Positions 45,560-55,164 are shown, numbered from the stretch's first letter. The stretch: DNA of 64,000 bases from Lachnospiraceae bacterium (GCA_017614155.1 JAGACK010000046.1:24541-88540), one strand, 5' to 3'. Notes: generated from the letters alone by a model not told the origin. A program made the numbers and translations.

Positions 45560-47647
45560 ATGATCCTTGTTGATACATTCCCGACTGACAGGATTGGAGA
45601 GCTGGAATACCGTGTGGGCAGGGTGTTTCCTTTTGGGGCGACCGTGATCGACGGCGGTGTGAATTTCAGTATATTTTCAAAGGAGGCAAAAAGCTGCACC
45701 CTCCTTCTTTTTCATCATGGCGACAGAAAGCCTTTTGTGAAGATACCGTTTCCCGAGGAATTTCGTATCGGGAATGTCTATACCATGATGGTCTTTGGCA
45801 TAAATATCGAAACGACAGAATACGGATATTCCTTTGACGGAGAATACGATCCGCAGAAGGGCTTGCTCTATGACAAGTCAAAGATTCTGCTGGACCCGTA
45901 CGCAAAATCCGTATCCGGGTGTTCCGTCTGGGGAAAAGAGCCTGACTACTCTGATCCGTTCAGGCACAGGGGACAGTTTGTCCTGCAGGATTTTGACTGG
46001 GAGGGCGACAAGCCTTTGGAATATCCCCAGAAGGATCTTATTATATATGAGATGCATGTGCGTTCCTTTACAAAGCATCCTTCAAGCAAAGTCAAATACA
46101 AAGGGACATTTTCGGGCCTGCTCGAAAAGGCCGGATATCTGAAGGAACTCGGAGTGAACTGCATAGAGCTCATGCCGGTATTTGAGTTTGACGAATTCGA
46201 GAATTCCAGGGAAGTAAACGGACAAAGGCTCCTCAACTACTGGGGTTATTCGACAGTCTGCTTCTTTGCGCCAAAGGCAGGATATGCCGCATCTGCGCCC
46301 TTTGGCATGGAAGTCGATGAGTTCAAGACCCTCATAAAGCATCTTCACAGGATGGGTATCGAGGTCATACTGGATGTCGTGTTCAATCACACTGCGGAGG
46401 GAAACGAGAACGGGCCGTATATTTCCTACAGGGGCATAGACAACAGGAACTATTACCTGCTGACTCCCGACGGGATGTATTATAATTTCAGCGGCTGCGG
46501 CAATACGCTGAACTGCAACAATGTCGTGGTCCGCAACATGATCCTGGACTGTCTCAGATACTGGATCTCGGCATATCACATAGACGGCTTCAGATTCGAT
46601 CTTGCATCGATTCTGACAAGGGATGAATCCGGAGCTCCGATGATGTCGCCTCCTCTCATAGAGACTCTGGCGCAGGATCCGGTGCTCGGCCGGGCAACGC
46701 TGATAGCAGAAGCCTGGGATGCGGGCGGACTGTATCAGGTGGGAAGCTTTCCTGCATGGAACAGGTGGGCTGAATGGAACGGCAGATACCGCGACTGCGT
46801 AAGGAGGTTCATAAAGGGAGGAGCGGAGCACGCGCCCGAGATTTACAGAAGGATCAGGGGATCCGATGATATGTACGGATCAAGGGGACCCGAAGCATCG
46901 ATAAATTTCATCACCTGCCATGACGGTTTCACGCTCTTTGATCTGGTGTCCTATAACGAAAAGCACAATGAGGCAAACGGAGAGGACAACAGGGATGGCT
47001 GCAATGATAATGACAGCTGGAACTGCGGCACAGAGGGCGAAACGGACGATCGGGAGATAAATGAGCTGAGGTTCCGCCAGATGAAGAACATGATGACGAT
47101 CCTGCTTACAAGCCGCGGCGTTCCGATGCTGCTTTCGGGAGATGAGTTCGCGAATACCCAGTGGGGCAACAATAACGCCTATTGTCAGGATAACGAGATA
47201 TCCTGGCTTGACTGGGATCTATTAAGGAAGAACAAGGATCTCTTTGATTATGTAAAAATGCTTGTTGCCTTCAGGAATGCTCATCCGGTACTCAGGGCCG
47301 GAGATTATGATCTCGGAAACAACGGCACGGGCTATCCTGAGCTGTCATTTCACTCGACCGAGCCATGGAATCTTGATGAGAATGCGGCGTCGCTGGCTTT
47401 TGCCTACATGTATGCCGAGGATCATAATAAATACAAAACGAAAAAGGACTGCTTCATATATGTGGCCGTAAATGCACACTGGGAGGATCACAGGTTTAGT
47501 CTTCCGGTGATATCTGAAAACATGAAATGGAGTATTGTCTTTGCATCTGCTGCAGCCCTGAAGATTACGCCCGGAAAAGAGAAAGCGTGCAGGGAATCGT
47601 CTGTGGATATCCCTGCACGCTCAACAGCTGTAATTATAGCAAAGTAG
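45560..47647 (+). CDS. glgX: Glycogen debranching enzyme (GlgX/isoamylase type)
   Basis: Hydrolyses alpha-1,6 branch points of glycogen or limit dextrins. The frame reaches 45509, but that would overlap the promoter; ATG 45560 with AGGAGG at 45547-45552 gives 695 aa. Order: CBM48 (VFPFGATVIDGGVNFSIFSKEAKSCTLLLF), then the GH13 barrel with ELMPVFEFDE, DVVFNHTAEG, IDGFRFDLAS (nucleophile Asp about 347), LIAEAWDAGG (acid/base Glu about 384) and FITCHDGFTLFDLV, and a C-terminal beta domain. It should work with GlgP in glycogen breakdown. Confidence 0.94.
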   Translation: MILVDTFPTDRIGELEYRVGRVFPFGATVIDGGVNFSIFSKEAKSCTLLLFHHGDRKPFVKIPFPEEFRIGNVYTMMVFGINIETTEYGYSFDGEYDPQKGLLYDKSKILLDPYAKSVSGCSVWGKEPDYSDPFRHRGQFVLQDFDWEGDKPLEYPQKDLIIYEMHVRSFTKHPSSKVKYKGTFSGLLEKAGYLKELGVNCIELMPVFEFDEFENSREVNGQRLLNYWGYSTVCFFAPKAGYAASAPFGMEVDEFKTLIKHLHRMGIEVILDVVFNHTAEGNENGPYISYRGIDNRNYYLLTPDGMYYNFSGCGNTLNCNNVVVRNMILDCLRYWISAYHIDGFRFDLASILTRDESGAPMMSPPLIETLAQDPVLGRATLIAEAWDAGGLYQVGSFPAWNRWAEWNGRYRDCVRRFIKGGAEHAPEIYRRIRGSDDMYGSRGPEASINFITCHDGFTLFDLVSYNEKHNEANGEDNRDGCNDNDSWNCGTEGETDDREINELRFRQMKNMMTILLTSRGVPMLLSGDEFANTQWGNNNAYCQDNEISWLDWDLLRKNKDLFDYVKMLVAFRNAHPVLRAGDYDLGNNGTGYPELSFHSTEPWNLDENAASLAFAYMYAEDHNKYKTKKDCFIYVAVNAHWEDHRFSLPVISENMKWSIVFASAAALKITPGKEKACRESSVDIPARSTAVIIAK

Positions 47648-47649
47648 GG

Positions 47650-47680
47650 GGTGGGACACAGATATGTCCACTGTCCCGCC
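47650..47680. terminator. Bidirectional GGGACA hairpin between convergent genes
   Basis: GGTGGGACA (47650-47658) pairs with TGTCCCGCC (47672-47680) over 9 bp. It fills exactly the gap between glgX and the convergent M13 peptidase. There is no long T tract. It belongs to the GGGACAG repeat family seen at 19.9, 58.7 and 60.0 kb. Confidence 0.55.
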
Positions 47681-49744
47681 TTACCAGACTGTTATCCTGT
47701 CTTCAGGCGCCAGATACATTCCGTCGCCCTCTTTTATGTCATAGGTCTCCAGGAATTCATCAAACTGCTGTACAGTAACATTTCCGCGAAGATAGGCAAA
47801 AGGATGGACATCCTCATAGGCTCTTCTTTCAGCATCTTCCTGCGTATGTATCCTTGCCCACAGTTTTTCGAATGCTTTGAAGAACTTATCATAATCAAAA
47901 TCGTCTTCCTTTTCGGCCATCTTGAGGATGCACTTGAATCCAGCCAAATCAGCTATCGCTTCAGTCTGTACAAAGCTTCCGTGATACTCAGGTCCGTCAT
48001 CGAAAGGCACGACATTGTCATAATAATCAATGAGCTTCTGCGCGCGCTCCGAAAAAGCATCCTTATCTTCCTCTGTCCACCAGTCTTTTATGTTTCCGTC
48101 CTCGTCATACTGTGCTCCTCTCGTATCAAAGGCATGGCTTATCTCGTGGCCGATAACCGTTCCGATGCCGGCATATTTTTCCTCGGTAGTCATATCTTCG
48201 GAATATGTCACATCAGAGAAAAATCCGGGGATGATGTTGATGGAATTGTCAGCCGGCATATAGTAAGCATTGGTCATAAGAATGTCTTCTACCCAGATAT
48301 CAGGATCTTTTTCGGTGTTTATTTTTTGGATGTTCTTTTTCCGTAAAGCTTTGTTATAATCTATCTTGGCCTCAAAATATGTGCCGCCGTCTTCCTTTGA
48401 CTTTACATCATATACTGAATAATCTTCCCATTTATCCGGGTAAACGGCATTAATCCTGATCTTTGAAAGTTTTTTCCTGGCTGCGGCAATGGTCTCTTCT
48501 GACAGCCAAGTGTTCTCACTGAGCATCTCATCATATGTATCGATGCAGTCCTGACAGATCTTTGTGATATCGTTTCGTATATCCTCGTTGAGATATCTGT
48601 CTATGTAAATACGGGCAAAGCTGTCAGGAAAGAAGGCTCTGGTCTCAAGGTAGCTCTCCTCTTCATCAGTAGCGCTCTCGCTTATGCCGTTCTTCTCGTT
48701 TGAAAGTTCCTGGTATTTGCGGTAAGCTTCTTCATCCAAGCTGTCTATATACGTGTTCGCAAATCCTACCAGGATCCTTGCCTTTATCTCATCCAGGTTA
48801 TTTTCAACATAAAGACTGCTGAATTTTTTCAGATTGTCAGGCTGCTGGGCATTTATGAGCTCGGATTCGGCCCATCCGTATTTTTCAAGATACTCGGGGA
48901 GAGGAAACTCCGGAGACAGTTTTTTGATATCGCTAATTGTTACCGGATTAATGGATTCTGTGACAAATGAAGGATCCTCCTTATCCAGCGCGGATTTAAT
49001 AAACTTCGCTGTCTTTTTATCAAATTCATAGGCCAGATCAAGCTGTTCTTCAGCCTCTTTTTTTGTCATGCCGAGACGCTGCAGCATGTAAAGGGCTACT
49101 TCGTCAGTATATTTCTTTATTCTTTCTCCGTTTGGGGTTAGCTCGCTGTACTCGGCTGAGTCTCCCAAAAGAAGTCTCGGATCATAGATCTCTACATCAT
49201 AAAGAGAGGAATTCTCTGAATCATATCCCAGTCCGACAGGTATGATCATATAACCGAATAAACTATAATCCTCAGACAGGAGGACTTTGGTCAGCTCATC
49301 AATGCTGTCGGCATTTTTTATGCTGTCAAACAAAGGACGGATAGGTTCCACGCCTTCTTCATTTCTGCCATCCCAGTCAAGGCGGAGCTCATAGTAATTC
49401 TGGATCAGCTCAGCATCGTGCCCACTGAGGTTTTTGTCTTTGAGCATATCCATGCAGCGTTCCTTGACGATCTCTTCTCCCTGCGCGATACTTGCATAGT
49501 TCGACTTTCCGGGAGGAAGCTCGGCGTCCCTCAGCCAGTCATGATTGATCGCATAATAAAAATCATCTTTGTAGTTTTCGGTAACATCGAGTCCTACGGC
49601 ACCGGCTATGCTGCTGTTGATCCATGGCTTCATTTTGGAGGATTTTGATCCTTCCCCTTTGGGCGCAGCAAATGCGATCACATTGCCAATACCGGAAAAA
49701 ACAAGAATGGATACCATCAGTACAGATAACAGTCTTTTTTTCAT
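47681..49744 (-). CDS. M13 family (neprilysin-like) metalloendopeptidase, secreted
   Basis: The frame extends to 49867, but ATG 49744 with GGGGA eight bases upstream begins a signal peptide (KKRLLSVLMVSILVFSGIGNVIAFA), giving 687 aa. The M13 fold is clear: DDFYYAINHDWL near the N-terminus, NAYYMPADNSINIIPGFF, the zinc motif VIGHEISHAFDTRGAQYDEDGN (His533, Glu534, His537), EAIADLAGFK with the third ligand Glu595, and HPFAYLRGNV near the end. Such enzymes cut short peptides outside the cell. The C-terminal Trp of the usual CxxW ending is present as VW. Confidence 0.93.
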   Translation of the reverse strand: MKKRLLSVLMVSILVFSGIGNVIAFAAPKGEGSKSSKMKPWINSSIAGAVGLDVTENYKDDFYYAINHDWLRDAELPPGKSNYASIAQGEEIVKERCMDMLKDKNLSGHDAELIQNYYELRLDWDGRNEEGVEPIRPLFDSIKNADSIDELTKVLLSEDYSLFGYMIIPVGLGYDSENSSLYDVEIYDPRLLLGDSAEYSELTPNGERIKKYTDEVALYMLQRLGMTKKEAEEQLDLAYEFDKKTAKFIKSALDKEDPSFVTESINPVTISDIKKLSPEFPLPEYLEKYGWAESELINAQQPDNLKKFSSLYVENNLDEIKARILVGFANTYIDSLDEEAYRKYQELSNEKNGISESATDEEESYLETRAFFPDSFARIYIDRYLNEDIRNDITKICQDCIDTYDEMLSENTWLSEETIAAARKKLSKIRINAVYPDKWEDYSVYDVKSKEDGGTYFEAKIDYNKALRKKNIQKINTEKDPDIWVEDILMTNAYYMPADNSINIIPGFFSDVTYSEDMTTEEKYAGIGTVIGHEISHAFDTRGAQYDEDGNIKDWWTEEDKDAFSERAQKLIDYYDNVVPFDDGPEYHGSFVQTEAIADLAGFKCILKMAEKEDDFDYDKFFKAFEKLWARIHTQEDAERRAYEDVHPFAYLRGNVTVQQFDEFLETYDIKEGDGMYLAPEDRITVW

Positions 49745-49923
49745 ACACATTTCCCCTTTCAGAAAAAATATACCTTCAAATAACAGGATTACATACTTGT
49801 GACAGGCAGTCAATAGCCATATGATTCTATTTTTTTGACCTCCGCATGGTTTTTTTGATACACTCAATAAGGTAACTGTGTTGTATCATATGATGCAGCA
49901 AAAAACGATAGGAGATCTCATAT

Positions 49924-50853
49924 ATGGGTAAAAATGAACCGGAACAGACGATCGAAGGCAGAAAAGTGACGGAAACTCTGGCGCAGACATATAAACAGCT
50001 GTATATCGCGCCGGGCGATGATATGCTGGAAAAATATAACGATATCGTACTGAAGGGCAAGGAGCCGGAAAAAAGAGATCTGTCACATTTTGTCACATCC
50101 GACAGAGACAGGCTTGAATATGTCGGAACGCCTGCGGGAGATGTACTGTGTGTGACGCTGTTTGAGAGAAGGGATTTTGAAACCTTCCTGCGCATTATGG
50201 CAAACCGCTGCTCGATGGCTGACATACCTGATACCCAGGGCGCTTCCATCCTCGACGGAGTGATCAACTGGAAAAAGATAAACGATCATAAAGAGGAGTT
50301 TTTCAGAGAGGCGGAAAAAAACGGTATATTAGTTCCCGACTGGCAGACAGAGTTTCAGAACTTTACCTCCGACAGGAACAATTTCAAGGATGTGCTGATT
50401 ATTCTCTCAGTGGGCCCGTACAGCAACACACCGGCAAAGGATGTCGGCATCCCTGATGACGAATGGATCAGTCTTTCACATACGATCAGAAAATATCATG
50501 AGAGTACGCATTTCATCTGCCGGAGGAAATTCCGCGAAAAGATTAATGCCGTATGGGACGAGCTTGTCGCGGATGCTGTCGGGATTTATGCGGCCTTCGG
50601 AAAACCTGATACGGAAATGGAAAAGAGATTTCTCGGGATAGAAGGAGAGGTCTATACCGGTGGAAGGCTTGAAAACTATGTCGAGGCTGACGATCCCGGA
50701 GAAAAGAAGGAACAGTTAAACATACTGTCTTCGAAGATAGCGGGAGTGCTCGAAAGATTTGAAAAGATCATGACTGATAATAAAGACGCAGAGCCCTTTG
50801 ACATGACGATCATCCTTGAAGGATACATGGAAGAGCTCTGGACGGATAAATGA
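49924..50853 (+). CDS. Uncharacterised protein with HExxH zincin-like motif
   Basis: A 309-aa protein of no family I recognise, without signal peptide or membrane helix. Its central part reads SLSHTIRKYHESTHFICRRKFREKINAVWDELVADAVGIYAA: HESTH (residues 192-196) followed 17 residues later by ELVAD (Glu213, Asp217). This spacing resembles metallopeptidases with an HExxH helix and a downstream Glu or Asp ligand. The N-terminal half (TSDRDRLEYVGTPAGDVLCVTLFERRDFETFLRIM) has no motif I can name. AGGAG lies 9 bases before the ATG. It is transcribed divergently from the M13 peptidase and convergently with deoC. Confidence 0.72.
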   Translation: MGKNEPEQTIEGRKVTETLAQTYKQLYIAPGDDMLEKYNDIVLKGKEPEKRDLSHFVTSDRDRLEYVGTPAGDVLCVTLFERRDFETFLRIMANRCSMADIPDTQGASILDGVINWKKINDHKEEFFREAEKNGILVPDWQTEFQNFTSDRNNFKDVLIILSVGPYSNTPAKDVGIPDDEWISLSHTIRKYHESTHFICRRKFREKINAVWDELVADAVGIYAAFGKPDTEMEKRFLGIEGEVYTGGRLENYVEADDPGEKKEQLNILSSKIAGVLERFEKIMTDNKDAEPFDMTIILEGYMEELWTDK

Positions 50854-50864
50854 CGGAACAATGT

Positions 50865-50895
50865 GAGGGGCCTATTGCCGGCCCTTCACAATTTT
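50865..50895 (+). terminator. Terminator after the HESTH gene
   Basis: GAGGGGCC (50865-50872) pairs with GGCCCTTC (50880-50887), then ACAATTTT. The stem reaches into the end of the convergent deoC, so it may serve both genes. Confidence 0.6.
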
Positions 50896-51525
50896 AACGA
50901 TCCTGCTTGTGCCAAGGCGTGATGCTCCAAGCTCCATGAACTTTTCGGCATCTTCAAGAGAGGATATACCCCCTGCCGCCTTTATCTTAACATTTTTTCC
51001 TACATGCTCCGCAAAAAGCTTCACATCATCAAAGGTTGCGCCCGCAGTTGAAAAACCGGTGGAGGTCTTGATGAAATCCGCGCCTGACTGTGTCACGATC
51101 TCACACATCTTTATCTTTTCTTCATCCGTCAGAAGGCAGGTTTCTATTATGACCTTTAGTATATGGGATCCGCAGGCCTTTTTTATCTCCTTTATCTCGT
51201 TTAGCACATAATCATACTCACCGGCTTTGAGCATGCCGATATTGATGACCATGTCTATCTCATCCGCGCCGTTTTCAAGGGCGTCTTTTGTTTCAAAGAC
51301 TTTTGATGCCGTAGTCATATTTCCGTTCGGGAATCCGATCACCGTGCATATGGGAACCGAACCTGCAAGATATTCCGAGGCGCTTTTTACATAGCAGGGC
51401 GGAATGCAGATAGATGCTGTCTTGTATTTCTTTGCATCGTCGCAGATCGTTTTTATCTCGTCCCGGGATGCATCCTGCAATAGCAGGGTATGGTCGCAGG
51501 CGGCGAGGATCTTTTCAATATCCAT
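50872..51525 (-). CDS. deoC: Deoxyribose-phosphate aldolase
   Basis: Class I aldolase splitting 2-deoxyribose 5-phosphate into glyceraldehyde 3-phosphate and acetaldehyde, for use of DNA-derived sugar. The 217-aa length is typical. Motifs: [14 protein letters not shown] at the N-terminus, [39 protein letters not shown] with the Schiff-base Lys, and [20 protein letters not shown] lies 8 bases before the ATG. No other deo gene is adjacent. Confidence 0.95.
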   Translation of the reverse strand: MDIEKILAACDHTLLLQDASRDEIKTICDDAKKYKTASICIPPCYVKSASEYLAGSVPICTVIGFPNGNMTTASKVFETKDALENGADEIDMVINIGMLKAGEYDYVLNEIKEIKKACGSHILKVIIETCLLTDEEKIKMCEIVTQSGADFIKTSTGFSTAGATFDDVKLFAEHVGKNVKIKAAGGISSLEDAEKFMELGASRLGTSRIVKIVKGRQ

Positions 51526-51575
51526 TTTGTGATCTCCTTTGAATAATCAAGATAGAATTATTATAGCATATACTG

Positions 51576-51604
51576 TTGAGAATAATCATAAATACATGTA
51601 TAAT
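51576..51604 (+). promoter_or_regulatory. Sigma-A promoter of the TIM-barrel pair
   Basis: TTGAGA (51576-51581), 17 bases, perfect TATAAT (51599-51604), 36 bases before the start codon. A minus-strand TATAAT at 51564-51559 could serve deoC. Confidence 0.75.
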
Positions 51605-51639
51605 CTCACAGGAACTGAAAAGAATTCAGTGAGAGAAAA

Positions 51640-52431
51640 ATGAGAACCGGATTACAGTACAATATCCATGTCACAAAAAATGAAATAAGAAATGCAGGGA
51701 TCGATATCCTCGGAGCGGAATATGAGGAGTATCCTTTTGCGGGGAGCGCAGCTGTCGTAAGGATCAGCCATTCAAGGCTGGAACAGGCAGTTCTTGACGG
51801 AGCGCTTGATGATCTGTCGCTTTGCGGAGCGGAAGTGCTTGTGATAGAGACCATCGGATTGAAAGATGCGCGCGAAGCGGAGGACCTCTTAAAACTTCTG
51901 ATCAGATGCGCACCCGGCTTCAAAGACCGCGGCCTGGCAGTATGCATAGAAAACGGATATGCCGAAGAAGCCGGAAAGATATACAGGGGAGCGCTCGGAG
52001 ACGGAACGGCTCTGGCAGCATTTTTGGGATCCCTGAATGAAAAAGCAGGGGAGGAGATGTTTGGCGCCGCGTTCAATGTCGGCTGTGCCAGATTGCTTCG
52101 GCTACAGATCACAGAGCATATGAAGGCCCTTGGAAAAAAGATACGGGTGCTTTACTTAAGCGATAACGACGGAAGATACGACCTGAGACAGATGCCTTAT
52201 ACATTTACAACCGTGCACAGCACTAACTGCGCGCAGTGGGAGGAGATCCTCGAATATGTTTCGTCTCTTCCCGAAGAGATTTTTGTCATCGGGGATATCA
52301 GAGGAACCTTTGCCTCATCTCCGGCTGAACTTAAAGGGTCCTTTCTGGATCTTTTTGCGGCAGTGCTTGAGGAATGGAACAGCAGTACAAAGGACCGGCA
52401 GATCACATTGCCGATCGAAGATGTGAAATGA
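51640..52431 (+). CDS. Xylose-isomerase-like TIM-barrel protein (degenerate paralogue)
   Basis: A 263-aa protein that looks like a weak relative of the sugar-phosphate isomerase/epimerase encoded next. Shared features: an N-terminal barrel strand followed by IDILGAEYEEYPFAG, GLAVCIENGYAEEAG around the usual metal-ligand Glu, GAAFNVGCARLLRLQITEHMKALGKKIRVLYLSDNDG (compare FCLDSGHLNL and VLHIHDNDG in the neighbour). Here the HIHDND motif is YLSDND and DSGH is NVGC, so metal ligands seem lost. It may be inactive or have changed function. The next gene starts 16 bases later. Confidence 0.55.
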   Translation: MRTGLQYNIHVTKNEIRNAGIDILGAEYEEYPFAGSAAVVRISHSRLEQAVLDGALDDLSLCGAEVLVIETIGLKDAREAEDLLKLLIRCAPGFKDRGLAVCIENGYAEEAGKIYRGALGDGTALAAFLGSLNEKAGEEMFGAAFNVGCARLLRLQITEHMKALGKKIRVLYLSDNDGRYDLRQMPYTFTTVHSTNCAQWEEILEYVSSLPEEIFVIGDIRGTFASSPAELKGSFLDLFAAVLEEWNSSTKDRQITLPIEDVK

Positions 52432-52447
52432 AAGCGGGGAAGTTTTC

Positions 52448-53416
52448 TTGGGTGAAGATATAAAGATCGGAGTCCAGACCAAGGGACTCATAGAAAAAAG
52501 AGAAGATATTGCGGGTGTTTTCCGCATGATAAGGGACGCCGGATTCGGTTTCGTGGACTTCAGCCTGGATTCTTATTATACAAACCCTGCGGTCTCACCG
52601 AAGGGCTCGGGTGAATTCTTCATGCAGGACACGCAGGAACTTCTGGATTATTTTGAAGAACACAGGACAGCCCTGAAGGAAGCGGGGCTTTTGTGTTCAC
52701 AGGTCCATGCGCCATATCCTGTATATGTTGAAAGACGGAAGAAACAGAACGACTTCATGGAAAATGAAGTGATACCGAAATGCTTTGCCATAGCAGAAAG
52801 CCTGGGCGCGCCTTATATGGTGATCCATCCTTCAAAAGTTAGGTATAATAAAAACGGGAGCATTGAAAAGGAAAAGGAACTCAACCTGAAATACTTTGAG
52901 ACACTGATCCCCATAATAAAGGAAACCGGCGTGAAGGTCTGTTTTGAAAACCTCTATGAGACGGGCGAGGAAGGGATAATAGAGGGACCCTGCGCAGATC
53001 CGCGGGAGGCTTTGTATTATATTGAAACTTTGAATGAAAGGGCGGGAGAAGAGTGCTTTGGCTTCTGTCTTGATTCCGGGCACCTGAACCTGATAAAGAG
53101 AGGGTTTGCGGATTTTGCCAGTATTCTCGGCGAACACATAAAGGTACTGCATATACATGACAATGACGGTGTGGCAGACAACCATCAGATACCCTTCACC
53201 TTCAGGGGCATAGGACAGACAGGAAACGGCGTGGACTGGGACAATTATCTGCAGTCGCTTCATGCTGTATCATTTGACGGCGTCTACAGTTTTGAGACGT
53301 TCACTGTCCTGGGAGGATTTCCGGGAAGCCTTCGTCCAGCGGCCCTTAAATGTATTTATGAGGTCGGAAGGTATTTTGCTTCGTATACTTCCATGGGTAC
53401 AGGCTTGCTGAAATAA
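52448..53416 (+). CDS. Sugar phosphate isomerase/epimerase (AP-endonuclease-2-like TIM barrel), TTG start
   Basis: A 322-aa barrel of the xylose isomerase-like family. Metal-ligand motifs are intact: SQVHAPYPVY, YMVIHPSKV, VCFENLYETG, FCLDSGHLNLIKRG and VLHIHDNDGVADNHQIPFTFRGIG, the last typical of the sugar isomerase/epimerase group. The start is TTG 52448 with GCGGGGA upstream; no ATG suits. The real substrate is unknown. The last 61 bases overlap the 3' end of the convergent EAL gene, encoding EVGRYFASYTSMGTGLLK. Confidence 0.85.
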   Translation: MGEDIKIGVQTKGLIEKREDIAGVFRMIRDAGFGFVDFSLDSYYTNPAVSPKGSGEFFMQDTQELLDYFEEHRTALKEAGLLCSQVHAPYPVYVERRKKQNDFMENEVIPKCFAIAESLGAPYMVIHPSKVRYNKNGSIEKEKELNLKYFETLIPIIKETGVKVCFENLYETGEEGIIEGPCADPREALYYIETLNERAGEECFGFCLDSGHLNLIKRGFADFASILGEHIKVLHIHDNDGVADNHQIPFTFRGIGQTGNGVDWDNYLQSLHAVSFDGVYSFETFTVLGGFPGSLRPAALKCIYEVGRYFASYTSMGTGLLK

Positions 53417-55164
53417 TAGCCCTGTATCAGTTCACAGCCCAGTTCCTTCAGTCTTTTGATCTGGCATCTTTCCTCGGCGCCTTCTGCCAGACAGACAAAG
53501 CCGAGTTCCTTTGCCAGAGTGATGATATGGGTTATGACGATGATATCCTGTTTTTTCTCATCGCATGTTCCTATCTTGTCGACAAAGCTTTTGTCAATCT
53601 TCAGCGTATCAAGCGGCATTTCCGTGAGCAGTGAAAATGATGAATAGCCTGTGCCGAAATCGTCCATCGAGATCAGGAATCCCTTTTTCTGCAGCTCGTC
53701 AAGGACATTGAGCATCCTGTTTTTATTATCATAGGTCGCGCTTTCGGTCAGCTCGAAATCTATGAGGGAGTGATCCACTCCGTAGGAATCCACGATCCCT
53801 GTCAGATGGGCTACTATGTCGTTGTCATAGAGCTGGTTCCTCGAAAGGTTCACGGAGATCGGATAGAGGGGACGGCCTTCCTGCTTCCAGCGCTGCAGAG
53901 CCTTACAGACCTTGTTCAGGACTATGTCATCAACCTTTGCGATCGAACCGTCGGTCTCGAAGAATGGAATGAACCTGTAGGGAGCAAGCATCTCCTTCTT
54001 TTTGTAATTCCACCTGATAAGGGCCTCGGCTCCGTGGATCTTTTCCGTGAAGATATCAAACTTGGGCTGCAGGTAGACGACGAACTCGTCATTTTCTATG
54101 GCCGTGTCAAGATAGGCCTTGATATAATTGCTCCACATCACATCGTCATGGATCTTGTCCGTGTAAAAAACGATATCGGTCTGGTTGTGATTGGTGCCCA
54201 TGGCCTGAGCCATCTTGCCGGCATCGGCGACCCTGTTTCCCGAAAGCATTGCACGCTTCATGGGAACGACGCCGCATCTGTAATATATGGTATAGTTTGG
54301 ATCTTCATCAAGATGCGAAAGCTCTTCAAATAATAAGGACAGCTTTTCTCTAGTCTCTTCCTCCGGCATGTCCCTTAGCATCATCGCAAAATTGTCGTTG
54401 TGGCAGCGGGCACTGGCATAGATGAAATCTGCCTTTTTCATCGCATCCACAATGTTTTTCAGTACCCTGTTTGCGGCGATGTGGCCGTAAACTTCATTGA
54501 TGACCTTGAAAGCCTTGACATCAAAGTGCGCAAAGCTGTAGTCGTTTATGCCTTTGTCACGCGGCATCTCAAGGAAGGGCACGAGATGACTCCAGTTGTA
54601 GTGTCCGGTTATGGGATCAAAATATGCCGATCTGAAAAGGTAATCCTTGGAAAATTTCTCCGCATCTTCATCCAGGAGATCCTTTGCCCTGTCGTTTACA
54701 ATGCTGCATTCGTACAGGATGCGGATCTTTTTGCCGCCCTCGCTTGAAAAGATGCCGACGACATCGGGCTCTGCCATGATCGACAGATCGCTGAACTGCC
54801 TGTGAGCATCATTATCGTTTGCGATCTTTTCAATGAGTTCCCTGATATATGAAAGCGTGGTCCTGCCTTCGTTTTCAATCTCAACCGTATAGAAGTATCC
54901 CTCGGGAAGCATGACCGAGCGGAGATCCTCGGGATAGCCGACCCTCCTGTCATCGGGTCTGAATTCTATACCTGCTACGGGCGTGTCAAGTGAACTGATG
55001 AAAAACAGACCGGGATAATCGTAGGTACCGAAGGAGTCGGCGTATTTTTCCACACTGCTTTCTGCCTCCCTGTTGCAGAAAGAGCAGATGTCGCCTTCTT
55101 TTATCTCTTCGTAGAAGAGGATGCGGCGGGGTTTGTAGACCTGGTTGAGTTTGTTTACGAACAT
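53356..55164 (-). CDS. c-di-GMP phosphodiesterase (EAL) with degenerate GGDEF domain
   Basis: A 602-aa protein. Residues 1-175 are an unassigned sensory-like region with a CxxC (SFCNRE nearby). A GGDEF domain follows (about 180-340), but the signature is RCHNDNF (253-259) instead of RxGGDEF, so cyclase activity is unlikely. The EAL domain (about 345-600) is complete: GAEALIRW (EAL at 380-382), NLSRNQL, FELTESATYD, SMDDFGTGYSSFSLL with the conserved DDFGTGYSS, KIDKSFV and EGAE near the end. It should cleave cyclic di-GMP. No membrane helix is seen. It is the last gene of a minus-strand cluster, 92 bases after the glycosyltransferase. Confidence 0.93.
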   Translation of the reverse strand: MFVNKLNQVYKPRRILFYEEIKEGDICSFCNREAESSVEKYADSFGTYDYPGLFFISSLDTPVAGIEFRPDDRRVGYPEDLRSVMLPEGYFYTVEIENEGRTTLSYIRELIEKIANDNDAHRQFSDLSIMAEPDVVGIFSSEGGKKIRILYECSIVNDRAKDLLDEDAEKFSKDYLFRSAYFDPITGHYNWSHLVPFLEMPRDKGINDYSFAHFDVKAFKVINEVYGHIAANRVLKNIVDAMKKADFIYASARCHNDNFAMMLRDMPEEETREKLSLLFEELSHLDEDPNYTIYYRCGVVPMKRAMLSGNRVADAGKMAQAMGTNHNQTDIVFYTDKIHDDVMWSNYIKAYLDTAIENDEFVVYLQPKFDIFTEKIHGAEALIRWNYKKKEMLAPYRFIPFFETDGSIAKVDDIVLNKVCKALQRWKQEGRPLYPISVNLSRNQLYDNDIVAHLTGIVDSYGVDHSLIDFELTESATYDNKNRMLNVLDELQKKGFLISMDDFGTGYSSFSLLTEMPLDTLKIDKSFVDKIGTCDEKKQDIIVITHIITLAKELGFVCLAEGAEERCQIKRLKELGCELIQGYYFSKPVPMEVYEAKYLPTS

